Source: an uncultured Anaerobutyricum sp. (GTDB taxonomy: Bacteria; Bacillota; Clostridia; Lachnospirales; Lachnospiraceae). Taken from it: a stretch of DNA of 8,221 nt. A program made the position numbers and the translations under genes. Below are positions 1 to 6,335 of the stretch, in pieces. The notes under the pieces are model-generated. The model searched no databases. It was not told the DNA's origin and saw only the letters and a list, made by a program, of their open reading frames with translations. The DNA lies in NCBI GenBank assembly GCA_934317185.1, contig CAKREJ010000072.1:1-8221 (forward strand), given 5' to 3'. Position 1 is the stretch's first letter. Each line of letters starts with the position of its first letter.

Positions 1-10
1 AAATTAGTAT

Positions 11-1432
11 TTAATCAGCTACTACCTGAACTTTTAACATATTTGTTGTTCCGGAGCGTCCGATTGGTACACCGGAAGTAATAACAGTAACATCACCGGT
101 TTCAAGGAGACCTGCTTTTTTACATGCATTGATCGCACGCTCAAAGAGTACGAATACTTCCCATTCCTCTCCAAGAAGGATAGGCTGTACACCCCAGGAC
201 AGATTTAACTGACGGCAGACTTTTTCGTCCATAGCACATCCGATAATATCACAGCCCGGGCGATATTTTGCAATCATTCTTGCAGAGAAACCGGTTTTAG
301 TTACGGTGATGATTGCCTTTGCATCAAGGTCATAAGCTGTGCTGCAGGTAGCATGGCAGATGGCATCTGTGATACCAGGATTTGTGTATTTAGCCATATC
401 ATCAAAGCGTTTACGGTAATTAATAGCTTCTTCTGTACGTTTGGCGATTTTGGCCATCATCTGAACAGCTTCTACAGGATAAGCACCGGCTGCTGTTTCA
501 CCAGAAAGCATGATAGCACTTGTTCCATCGTAGATCGCATTTGCAACGTCTGTAGTCTCTGCACGAGTAGGACGAGGATTTTTCATCATAGAATCAAGCA
601 TCTGTGTAGCAGTAATAACTACTTTACCTGCTGCGATTACTTTTTTGATGATCATCTTCTGGATAATAGGAACTTCCTCTTCTGGAATCTCTACACCCAT
701 ATCACCACGGGCAACCATGATACCTTCGCAGGCATCAATGATAGAGTCGATATTATCAACACCCTGAGAGTTTTCGATTTTAGCGATAATACGGATATCC
801 CCTCCGCCGTTCGCTTTTAAGAATGCCTTCATTTCTTCAATATCTTCTGCAGTTCTTGTGAAAGAAGCAGCAACGAAATCAACATCCTGTTTAATACCAA
901 ATAAAAGGTCTTCTTTATCTTTTTCACTCATAAATGGGATAGAAAGCTCCACACCTGGGATATTAACTCCCTTTCTGTTAGAAATTGTTCCACCATTCTC
1001 TACTTTACAGTGGATATCCTGCCCCTTGATAGCCACTACCTTTAATCCAACAAGTCCGTCATCGATTAAGATATTAGAACCAACGTGGATATCTTTGTGT
1101 AAATCTTTATGTGTGACACTGACAATGTCCTTTGTTCCTTCTACATCTCTTGTAGTCAGACAGAAATCCTGCCCCATTTCAAGAGTAACTCTTTCCTCTT
1201 TGAATGTCTTCAGACGGATTTCCGGTCCTTTTGTATCTAAAAGGCATGCAACCGGAAGGTGATGCTTTGTACGTAAGGTTTTTACTTTATCTATTCTTTT
1301 CTTCTGATTCTCGTAAGTATCATGAGAAAAATTAAGACGGGCAACGTTCATTCCGGAAAGCATTAACTGCTCCAGAACATTCCCCTTATCTGTTGCTGGT
1401 CCAAGTGTACAAATAATCTTGGTTTTTCGCAT
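11..1432 (-). CDS. pyk: Pyruvate kinase (short form, 473 aa)
   Basis: This cytoplasmic glycolytic enzyme transfers phosphate from phosphoenolpyruvate to ADP, giving pyruvate and ATP. The N-terminal strand of the TIM barrel (TKIICTLGPAT, residues 4-14) is followed by NVARLNFSH (29-37) with its substrate-binding Arg. The lid (B) domain runs from about 70 to 168. The active-site signature IIAKIENSQG (215-224) carries the catalytic Lys218 and metal ligand Glu220, and ARGDMGVEIP (241-250) carries Asp244. ATQMLDSM and NPRPTRAE follow at 275-292. The C-terminal regulatory domain ends in a TSGVPIGRSGTTN segment. The length matches the short bacterial form; the extra PEP-utiliser-like domain of Bacillus pyruvate kinases is absent. 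The start is supported by AGGAGGA at 1442-1448, 9 nt from ATG. It lies downstream of hom on the same strand but has its own promoter at 1482-1509. Identity is certain; allosteric effectors cannot be read here. Confidence 0.98.
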   Translation of the reverse strand: MRKTKIICTLGPATDKGNVLEQLMLSGMNVARLNFSHDTYENQKKRIDKVKTLRTKHHLPVACLLDTKGPEIRLKTFKEERVTLEMGQDFCLTTRDVEGTKDIVSVTHKDLHKDIHVGSNILIDDGLVGLKVVAIKGQDIHCKVENGGTISNRKGVNIPGVELSIPFMSEKDKEDLLFGIKQDVDFVAASFTRTAEDIEEMKAFLKANGGGDIRIIAKIENSQGVDNIDSIIDACEGIMVARGDMGVEIPEEEVPIIQKMIIKKVIAAGKVVITATQMLDSMMKNPRPTRAETTDVANAIYDGTSAIMLSGETAAGAYPVEAVQMMAKIAKRTEEAINYRKRFDDMAKYTNPGITDAICHATCSTAYDLDAKAIITVTKTGFSARMIAKYRPGCDIIGCAMDEKVCRQLNLSWGVQPILLGEEWEVFVLFERAINACKKAGLLETGDVTVITSGVPIGRSGTTNMLKVQVVAD

Positions 1433-1481
1433 AGTAATAAATCCTCCTATTTCCGTAGTTTAAAATTAGCATTACCATTCT

Positions 1482-1509
1482 ATTTTAATAATTTCGATTA
1501 ATTTGTCAA
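1482..1509 (-). promoter_or_regulatory. Predicted sigma-A promoter of pyk
   Basis: On the minus strand a perfect TTGACA -35 box (1504-1509) is followed after 16 bp by TAAAAT (1482-1487), five of six matches to the -10 consensus. The predicted transcript would have a leader of about 40 nt that includes the AGGAGGA ribosome site. Two AAATACC direct repeats lie immediately upstream at 1512-1518 and 1522-1528. Confidence 0.75.
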
Positions 1510-1552
1510 CGGGTATTTGAAGGTATTTACGAGAAAAGAATGTAAAATATCC

Positions 1553-2845
1553 TTAATATACCCGAATAAGGCTGGAAATACTGTTAACAATGGAAAGTCT
1601 TTTCAAAATATTAAGAGCATCGGAAAAATAGAGTTCTTTTACTTTATCAGTGATAATAACCAGTTCTGCATTTCCGTTTTGTCTGGACTTCTGAATAATC
1701 TGAGCAATACTTACCTGACTTGTGCCAAAGACGCTTGTAATATTTGCGAGGACACCTGGACGGTCAGCAACCTGCATACGAAGGAAGAAACGAGAGTAGG
1801 TATCCTGAATATTTTTTATTGGAATATCTTTGTAGCAGGAGCATACATGAAGATTAGAATGTTTTTCAACAATATGTCTTGCGACTGTACATAAGTCTCC
1901 GGTTACTGCACTGGCAGTTGGGCGTTTGCCGGCACCACGACCGTAATACATCGTATCATCGGAAGCAGTTCCGTGGACAAATACAGCATTAAAAGAATCG
2001 TTTACTGTAGCAAGAGGATGGTCTTGTGGAATAAGGATTGGAAGAACCTTTACTTCGATACCGTTTTCATCTTTTCTGGCAATGCCGACAAGCTTGATTA
2101 CAGAATTAAATTCTTTTGCATAGAAAATATCTTTTGCAGTAATATTTCTAATGCCTTCGATATATACATCGGAAAATGTAACACGGGAATGGAAGGCGAT
2201 AGAAGCCATGATCGCAATCTTACGACCGGCATCAAGTCCATCTACATCAGCAGTAGGATCTGCTTCGGCATAGCCAAGTTCGGTTGCTTCTTTTAAGGCT
2301 TCATCATAACTCATGCCACTCTGTGTCATACGGGTAAGAATAAAATTTGTTGTACCGTTTACGATTCCCATGATTTCGGTAATATTTTCACTGGACATAC
2401 TCTGTTTTAATACCTGAATGATTGGAACACATCCGGCAACAGCAGCCTCAAACTTAAAATCACAGCCGTATTTTTCTGCGGTATCTAAAAGCTCATGACC
2501 ATGCTCTGCGATTAAATCTTTATTAGCAGTTACGACTTGCTTTCCTGCCTTCATCGCCTCAAGCAAATAAGACTTTGCGGGTTCAATTCCACCCATTACT
2601 TCTATAATAATAGAGATGCTGTCATCGGCGATGATCTCTTCCCAGCTATCAGTAAGAATATCAGAAGGGATTCCTTCTCTTTCTTTAGAAGCATCACGAA
2701 CGAGAATTTTTGCGATTTCGATCTGAGTGCCACAGATATGTGGGAAATCATTCTGACGTTCCTTAACTAGCTCGTATACACCACTGCCAACAGTACCGGC
2801 ACCTAATAAAGCTGCTTTTACAATTTTATTTTGAATCACTTCCAT
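1553..2845 (-). CDS. hom: Homoserine dehydrogenase with C-terminal ACT domain
   Basis: This cytoplasmic enzyme reduces aspartate-4-semialdehyde to homoserine with NAD(P)H, the branch-point step towards threonine and methionine. The Rossmann motif GAGTVGSG lies at residues 15-22. TANKD (106-110) holds a conserved Lys109. NGTTNFI (163-169) is the family's substrate-region motif. The signature around 191-209 (GYAEADPTADVDGLDAGRK) includes Glu194, Asp205 and Lys209; their spacing matches the Glu208/Asp219/Lys223 catalytic set known from yeast Hom6. A full ACT domain (about 353-430, starting FFLRMQVADRPGVLANI) suggests allosteric control by a pathway amino acid, as in other Gram-positive forms of about 430 residues. 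The start is supported by GGAGGT at 2851-2856, 5 nt from ATG. It is a stand-alone enzyme, not fused to aspartokinase, and thrB and thrC are not adjacent here. No hairpin terminator is visible before pyk. Confidence 0.97.
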   Translation of the reverse strand: MEVIQNKIVKAALLGAGTVGSGVYELVKERQNDFPHICGTQIEIAKILVRDASKEREGIPSDILTDSWEEIIADDSISIIIEVMGGIEPAKSYLLEAMKAGKQVVTANKDLIAEHGHELLDTAEKYGCDFKFEAAVAGCVPIIQVLKQSMSSENITEIMGIVNGTTNFILTRMTQSGMSYDEALKEATELGYAEADPTADVDGLDAGRKIAIMASIAFHSRVTFSDVYIEGIRNITAKDIFYAKEFNSVIKLVGIARKDENGIEVKVLPILIPQDHPLATVNDSFNAVFVHGTASDDTMYYGRGAGKRPTASAVTGDLCTVARHIVEKHSNLHVCSCYKDIPIKNIQDTYSRFFLRMQVADRPGVLANITSVFGTSQVSIAQIIQKSRQNGNAELVIITDKVKELYFSDALNILKRLSIVNSISSLIRVY

Positions 2846-2890
2846 ATCGTACCTCCGAATATATAAGTCAATAAATAAGTTTTACCTATA

Positions 2891-2919
2891 ATTTTAACAG
2901 AAGGACAGAAAATAAACAA
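2891..2919 (-). promoter_or_regulatory. Predicted promoter of hom
   Basis: On the minus strand TTGTTT (2914-2919) and TAAAAT (2891-2896) are separated by 17 bp, giving a leader of about 40 nt before the hom start. The spacer contains CAGAAAATA at 2906-2914, one copy of the motif also found at the dehydrogenase and SorC promoters. I see no T-box or riboswitch fold; the leader is too short for one. Confidence 0.55.
2906..2914 (-). promoter_or_regulatory. TATTTTCTG motif copy in the hom promoter
   Basis: The plus strand reads CAGAAAATA, the exact reverse complement of the TATTTTCTG at 3046-3054 and 6303-6311. It sits between the -35 and -10 boxes of the predicted hom promoter. It may be an operator half-site, or a chance match in AT-rich DNA. 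Confidence 0.3.
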
Positions 2920-2925
2920 CCTGGA

Positions 2926-2978
2926 TTCCTGAGGAAAAGATTAGAATAAAAAGTTAGTCAGAGATTTTTCCTAAGAAA
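2926..2978. repeat. Two TTCCTNAGRAA dyads 42 bp apart
   Basis: TTCCTGAGGAA (2926-2936) is an 11-bp perfect palindrome around a central G. TTCCTAAGAAA (2968-2978) matches it at 9 of 11 positions and lies inside a longer dyad, TTTTTC-CTAA-GAAAAA (2965-2980). Start-to-start distance is 42 bp, close to four helical turns. The pair lies in the divergent region between hom and the dehydrogenase. It could be a binding site pair for a regulator; nothing in the sequence names the protein. Confidence 0.35.
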
Positions 2979-3045
2979 AAAAAGAGAATTTAGATATCTG
3001 ATAAAAAACTGACACTATAGTCTGTAAAAAGAAAAAGCACAAAAA

Positions 3046-3076
3046 TATTTTCTGTGTTGTAAAAATTATCAGAAAA
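3046..3076 (+). promoter_or_regulatory. Candidate operator at the dehydrogenase promoter
   Basis: TATTTTCTG (3046-3054) and CAGAAAA (3070-3076) form an inverted repeat with 15 bp between the arms, straddling the predicted -35 box at 3057-3062. The same half-site forms a compact 15-bp palindrome downstream of the SorC-type gene's promoter at 6303-6317. I infer that this is a binding site for that regulator. Direct evidence is limited to the sequence match. Confidence 0.45.
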
Positions 3077-3090
3077 AAATAAAATATAAT
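3057..3090 (+). promoter_or_regulatory. Predicted promoter of the dehydrogenase-kinase operon
   Basis: TTGTAA (3057-3062) and TAAAAT (3080-3085) are 17 bp apart. A perfect TATAAT overlaps at 3085-3090 but has no -35 box at a good distance. Transcription would start near 3092-3097, leaving a leader of roughly 25 nt. The -35 box lies between two candidate operator half-sites. Confidence 0.55.
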
Positions 3091-3119
3091 ATAAGAAGTT
3101 AAATAAGGAGGCGGTGTAA

Positions 3120-4505
3120 ATGAAACTATGTGAAATGTCGATACATGATCTTATTACAGTGGATTATGCATGTGGGTGTGGAAGGCATCATCATATGGCA
3201 ATTGATCATCTGGCAATCGGAAAAGGTGCAGTAAATAAATTGACAGAGTTTTTAGGAGAGCAGAAATTGAAGGACGGAACTGCTCTTAGCAAGGAAGATA
3301 AAATTTATGTTATTGCAGATGTACATACCTGGCCTGTTGCAGGAGAAATGGTTTATGATTTAGTAAAAGCAGCAGGTTATCCTGTTGAATATTACATTTT
3401 CCCGCATGAAGAGATGCATACAAATGAGATCTTTATAGGAGAGCTGCAGGATGCAATGCCAAAAGACGTTAAGCTTCCGATCGCAGTTGGTTCCGGAACG
3501 ATTAATGATCTGGTTCGTATGGTTTCTTTTAAGAGACAGATTCCTTATTACATTATAGGAACTGCACCATCTATGGACGGCTTTGCAACAGATGTTGCAC
3601 CGGCAACGATAAAAGGATTAAAATGCAGTCTTCCGGCACATTGTGCCAGTGGGATCATAGGCGATACCGATTTCCTGGCTACGGCTCCCGATAAAATGGT
3701 AGCAGCAGGAATAGGCGATATTATTGCGAAATACATTGCGATCAATGATTGGAGACTTTCTTATATTATTAATGGGGAATATTATTGTGATGAAGTTGCA
3801 AAGCTTATGTTACACTCAACGGATAAAGTTGCAAATAGTGTAGACGGTCTTGTATCAGGAGATTCTAATGCATACCAGTATCTTATGGAATGCCTTGTAT
3901 TGATCGGAATTGCTATGGGATATGTAAATAATTCAAGACCGGGTTCTGGTGCAGAGCATTCTATGGGGCATGTATTGGAAATGAAATGTGCATTAAAAGG
4001 TGTATATGGAGAACTACATGGAACATCTGTAGGAATGGCTACCTGCGTTATGGTAGAAATGTATAAAAAGTTTCTCACAATGGAAATAGATTATGATAAA
4101 GCAAGAAAACACGCAGAAGAGTTTGATTATGAAAAATGGACGGGTGAAATAAAAAGAGTGTTTGGCAGCAGTGCAGAATCTATTTTTAAAGTATATGAAA
4201 AAGCACAGCAGAGCAATCCGGAAGTAGTAAAGAAACGTATTGCTATGATTGAAAAAAATGAAAAAGAAATATATGAGGTAATTAAGGAAACAGTCAGAAA
4301 AGCGGAAAAAGCACCGGAATATATAGGGGCTATGCACGGAATGATCAGCCCGAAGGAGTATAAAATATTTAGTAAAGAAGAATTTAAAGATATTCTCATG
4401 TACACGAAGGAACAAAGAGATCGATATGCGGGATTACAATTTTTCTATGATCTTGGAGTATTAGATGAGTTAGTAGACTATATTATAGATAAATACTACA
4501 ATTAA
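3120..4505 (+). CDS. sn-Glycerol-1-phosphate dehydrogenase-like protein (EgsA/AraM family, long form)
   Basis: This is an iron-ADH/dehydroquinate-synthase-fold dehydrogenase, most like the EgsA/AraM group, which interconverts dihydroxyacetone phosphate and sn-glycerol-1-phosphate with NAD(P)H. Visible motifs are GSGTINDLVR (124-133, dinucleotide binding), GTAPSMDGFATDVAP (147-161), GIGDIIAKY (197-205), GAEHSMGH (277-284) and ELHGTSVGM (298-306). By family alignment, Asp200, His280 and His300 are the likely metal ligands. At 461 residues it is longer than B. subtilis AraM (about 394). It has a C-rich, H-rich start (CGCGRHHH, 18-25) and a charged helical insert at roughly 325-400. AAGGAGG at 3105-3111, 8 nt from ATG, fixes the start. 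The neighbouring FGGY kinase and SorC regulator point to sugar or polyol-phosphate catabolism rather than lipid synthesis, so the true substrate may be a different polyol phosphate. Family is certain; substrate is open. Confidence 0.85.
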   Translation: MKLCEMSIHDLITVDYACGCGRHHHMAIDHLAIGKGAVNKLTEFLGEQKLKDGTALSKEDKIYVIADVHTWPVAGEMVYDLVKAAGYPVEYYIFPHEEMHTNEIFIGELQDAMPKDVKLPIAVGSGTINDLVRMVSFKRQIPYYIIGTAPSMDGFATDVAPATIKGLKCSLPAHCASGIIGDTDFLATAPDKMVAAGIGDIIAKYIAINDWRLSYIINGEYYCDEVAKLMLHSTDKVANSVDGLVSGDSNAYQYLMECLVLIGIAMGYVNNSRPGSGAEHSMGHVLEMKCALKGVYGELHGTSVGMATCVMVEMYKKFLTMEIDYDKARKHAEEFDYEKWTGEIKRVFGSSAESIFKVYEKAQQSNPEVVKKRIAMIEKNEKEIYEVIKETVRKAEKAPEYIGAMHGMISPKEYKIFSKEEFKDILMYTKEQRDRYAGLQFFYDLGVLDELVDYIIDKYYN

Positions 4506-4563
4506 GGAATACGATGCTATCGGAATCGACAAAGAAGATTTCGAAAAAATATCAGTAAAAAAG
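4501..4563 (+). pseudogene. Possible remnant of a dehydrogenase C-terminus in the spacer
   Basis: The reading frame of the downstream kinase is open without a stop from 4489 through the spacer, and from 4501 it encodes IKEYDAIGIDKEDFEKIS. This resembles residues 412-425 of the preceding dehydrogenase (KEYKIFSKEEFKDI): KEY, KE, F and I are shared, with acidic or conservative changes between and a two-residue gap. Codon choice (GAC, TTC, ATC, TAC) looks coding. There is no usable start codon, and its 3' end runs into the kinase ribosome site. I infer a relic of a second or exchanged dehydrogenase copy. A chance open frame remains possible over so short a span. Confidence 0.35.
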
Positions 4564-4575
4564 AGGAGGTATTTC

Positions 4576-6126
4576 ATGGCAAAATATTTTATGGGGATTG
4601 ATGCGGGTACAGGTAGTGTAAGAGTAGCCATTTTTGATGAAAAAGGTCATATGACTGCTTATGATGTAAAAGAATATCCATCATACTATCCAAAGAGTGG
4701 ATGGGCAGAACAAAATGACAGAGACTGGTGGAATGCCTTAAAAGAAGCGATTCCTGCATGTATCAGGAAATCTGGAGTTAAACCAGAAGAAATTGTGGGA
4801 ATTTCCTGTGACGGAACCTCCAGCACAACTATATTTTTGGACAAAGATGGAAATTCTGTACGAACCCCTATCTTATGGATGGATGTAAGAGCATCAGAAG
4901 AAGCCCAGAGTATATCGGAACTGGCTAAAGATTGCGATGCTTTAAAATTCTACAGATCAGGAGTTCCGGCAGAAAGTTTAATTCCGAAATGTATGTGGGT
5001 AAAAAAGAACGAACCGGAAAACTGGGACAAGACCGTTACTATTTTTGAATTCACAAGCTGGCTCCATTGGAAGTTATCAGGGAAAAAGACAACAAATATG
5101 TCTGTAGCGGCCTTCCGCTGGTTATATGATGATAAAAATGGTGGATATCCGATGGATTTATATCGGGCGATTGGGCTTGAAGATGTTGTGGAGAAATTTC
5201 CGGCAGATATTTTAAAAACAGGAACACCGATCGGAAAGGTTGATTTTGAAATAGCTCAGGAATTAGGATTAGATCCTGACACAATGGTTATAGAAGGTAC
5301 GTTAGATGCTGTTGCCTGCATGGTTGGTGTAGGAAGTGTGAAACCTGGAGGAATGGCATTAATCGGTGGAACTTCAAGTTGTCTGTTTGGTTTATCAACT
5401 ACAGATTTTCATGAATTGGGAGTAAATGGAACCTATCCGAATTTATTATATGATGGAACAAGCCTTGTGGAAGGTGGACAGGCATCCAGTGGAGGAATAC
5501 TTAACTGGTTCCGAAACAATCTGGTACCAAAAGAATGGGAAGAACAGGCAAGAGAAAGACAGATTGGAATATATGATTTTATTGCAAGACAGGCCGAAGA
5601 TATTCCAATTGGAAGTGATGGTCTGATCATGATCGATTATTTTCAGGGAAATCGTGCTCCATATTCTGATTCAGATGCCAGAGGAATGTTCTGGGGATTA
5701 TCCTTAGGACATACAACAGCACACATGGCAAGAGCTGTGTTGGAAGGTGTTGCGTATGGTGCCTGCCATTGTATTCGCTGTATGAAAGATGCAGGATACG
5801 ATGTAAAAGAAATATATGCCTGTGGTGGTCTTGCTGAGAGTGATATATGGATGCAGATGCATGCGGATATTATAGGAGTTCCAATGTATACGACTCAGGA
5901 AAGTCAGAGTGCAGGTTGTCTTGGAGATAGCATGGTGGTAGCGGTCGGATGTGGCATTTATAAAGATTTAGAAGAAGCCGCAGAAAATATGGTAGTAATT
6001 AATAAAAAGTTTGAACCGAATATGGAGAATCATGAAAAGTATAAATATTATATGGAAAGCTATATAGAAACCTGGCCGTTAATGAGTGATCTAGTACATA
6101 GGATGGTAAAGCATATCAATAGTTAG
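4576..6126 (+). CDS. FGGY-family carbohydrate kinase
   Basis: This is a cytoplasmic ATP-dependent kinase of the FGGY family, which includes xylulokinase, ribulokinase, glycerol kinase and others. The N-terminal phosphate-binding motif is GIDAGTGSVR (7-16). SCDGTSSTT (77-85) and ILWMDVRA (99-106) line the sugar site. GTLDAVACMVGVG (241-253) supplies the catalytic base Asp244. GGTSS (264-268) is the second nucleotide-binding loop. RAPYSDSDARGMFWGL (360-375) and GGLAESDIWMQMHADIIGVP (417-436) belong to the C-terminal lobe and FGGY signature. Length (516) is normal and all key residues are present. AGAGGAGG ends 6 nt before ATG. It follows the dehydrogenase by 70 bp with no terminator between, so the two are probably co-transcribed. 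The DGTSST and DARG motifs fit ribulokinase/YgcE-like subgroups better than glycerol kinase, but I cannot assign the sugar. Product phosphate would feed the dehydrogenase or act as inducer. Confidence 0.9.
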   Translation: MAKYFMGIDAGTGSVRVAIFDEKGHMTAYDVKEYPSYYPKSGWAEQNDRDWWNALKEAIPACIRKSGVKPEEIVGISCDGTSSTTIFLDKDGNSVRTPILWMDVRASEEAQSISELAKDCDALKFYRSGVPAESLIPKCMWVKKNEPENWDKTVTIFEFTSWLHWKLSGKKTTNMSVAAFRWLYDDKNGGYPMDLYRAIGLEDVVEKFPADILKTGTPIGKVDFEIAQELGLDPDTMVIEGTLDAVACMVGVGSVKPGGMALIGGTSSCLFGLSTTDFHELGVNGTYPNLLYDGTSLVEGGQASSGGILNWFRNNLVPKEWEEQARERQIGIYDFIARQAEDIPIGSDGLIMIDYFQGNRAPYSDSDARGMFWGLSLGHTTAHMARAVLEGVAYGACHCIRCMKDAGYDVKEIYACGGLAESDIWMQMHADIIGVPMYTTQESQSAGCLGDSMVVAVGCGIYKDLEEAAENMVVINKKFEPNMENHEKYKYYMESYIETWPLMSDLVHRMVKHINS

Positions 6127-6140
6127 CTGTGAGAATAGGA

Positions 6141-6189
6141 GAATTGCAGAAACAGTTTTATGGCTGTAACTGCAATTCTTCTTTTTTTT
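6141..6189 (+). terminator. Rho-independent terminator after the kinase
   Basis: GAATTGCAG (6141-6149) pairs perfectly with CTGCAATTC (6170-6178). A 2x2 A/A internal loop and a further 4-bp stem (6152-6155 with 6164-6167) lie above it. The stem is followed by TTC and eight Ts (6182-6189). It starts 15 nt after the kinase stop and ends the dehydrogenase-kinase transcript before the SorC-type gene. Confidence 0.85.
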
Positions 6190-6191
6190 GC

Positions 6192-6239
6192 GTATTTTTA
6201 TGTTCAAGGATACCTCGGCATTCTTGAACATAAAAATGC
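6192..6239. repeat. 20-bp inverted repeat with 8-nt loop
   Basis: Arms 6192-6211 and 6220-6239 pair along all 20 positions, with two G-T pairs; the core is TGTTCAAG and CTTGAACA. The loop is ACCTCGGC. No T-tract follows on either strand, so it is not an ordinary terminator, although it lies only 2 nt after one. It ends 23 bp before the -35 box of the SorC-type gene. It could be a dispersed hairpin element, a transcript-stabilising stem or an operator. No similar arm is seen upstream of the dehydrogenase, which weakens the operator reading. Confidence 0.8.
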
Positions 6240-6262
6240 AGGGGGTGAAAAAATTTTCTCTA

Positions 6263-6291
6263 TTGTAGAATGGATTAGATAAGAGGATAAT
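6263..6291 (+). promoter_or_regulatory. Predicted promoter of the SorC-type regulator
   Basis: TTGTAG (6263-6268) and GATAAT (6286-6291) are 17 bp apart. Transcription would start near 6298, giving a leader of about 38 nt with a palindrome at its beginning. Confidence 0.6.
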
Positions 6292-6302
6292 ATAAAAAAA
6301 TA

Positions 6303-6317
6303 TATTTTCTGAAAATA
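6303..6317 (+). promoter_or_regulatory. 15-bp palindrome, candidate autoregulatory operator
   Basis: TATTTTC-T-GAAAATA is a perfect palindrome around a central T. It lies a few bases after the predicted start of transcription, where a bound repressor would block the promoter. Its left arm plus centre (ATATTTTCTG, 6302-6311) matches 3045-3054 at the dehydrogenase promoter base for base. I infer negative autoregulation by the adjacent SorC-type protein. Confidence 0.5.
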
Positions 6318-6335
6318 AGAAAAGGGAGATGTAGT

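Noticed and set aside
353..1262. Plus-strand open frames of 155 and 134 codons opposite pyk.
   Set aside because: They are antisense to a complete, well-conserved pyruvate kinase gene, lack ribosome sites and have no recognisable motifs.
3058..3071. A cre-like sequence for CcpA (TGTAAAAATTATCA) over the dehydrogenase -35 box.
   Set aside because: It fits the outer consensus but lacks the central CG, the most conserved part of cre sites, and lies in very AT-rich DNA.
2846..3119. A T-box, SAM or lysine riboswitch upstream of hom.
   Set aside because: The predicted hom leader is only about 40 nt and shows none of the conserved riboswitch or T-box elements.
4014..4415. Minus-strand open frames (133 and 92 codons) that look like hydrophobic, Phe-rich proteins.
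   Set aside because: They are the complement of the AT-rich, Lys/Glu-rich end of the dehydrogenase; Phe and Ile richness is what that complement produces.
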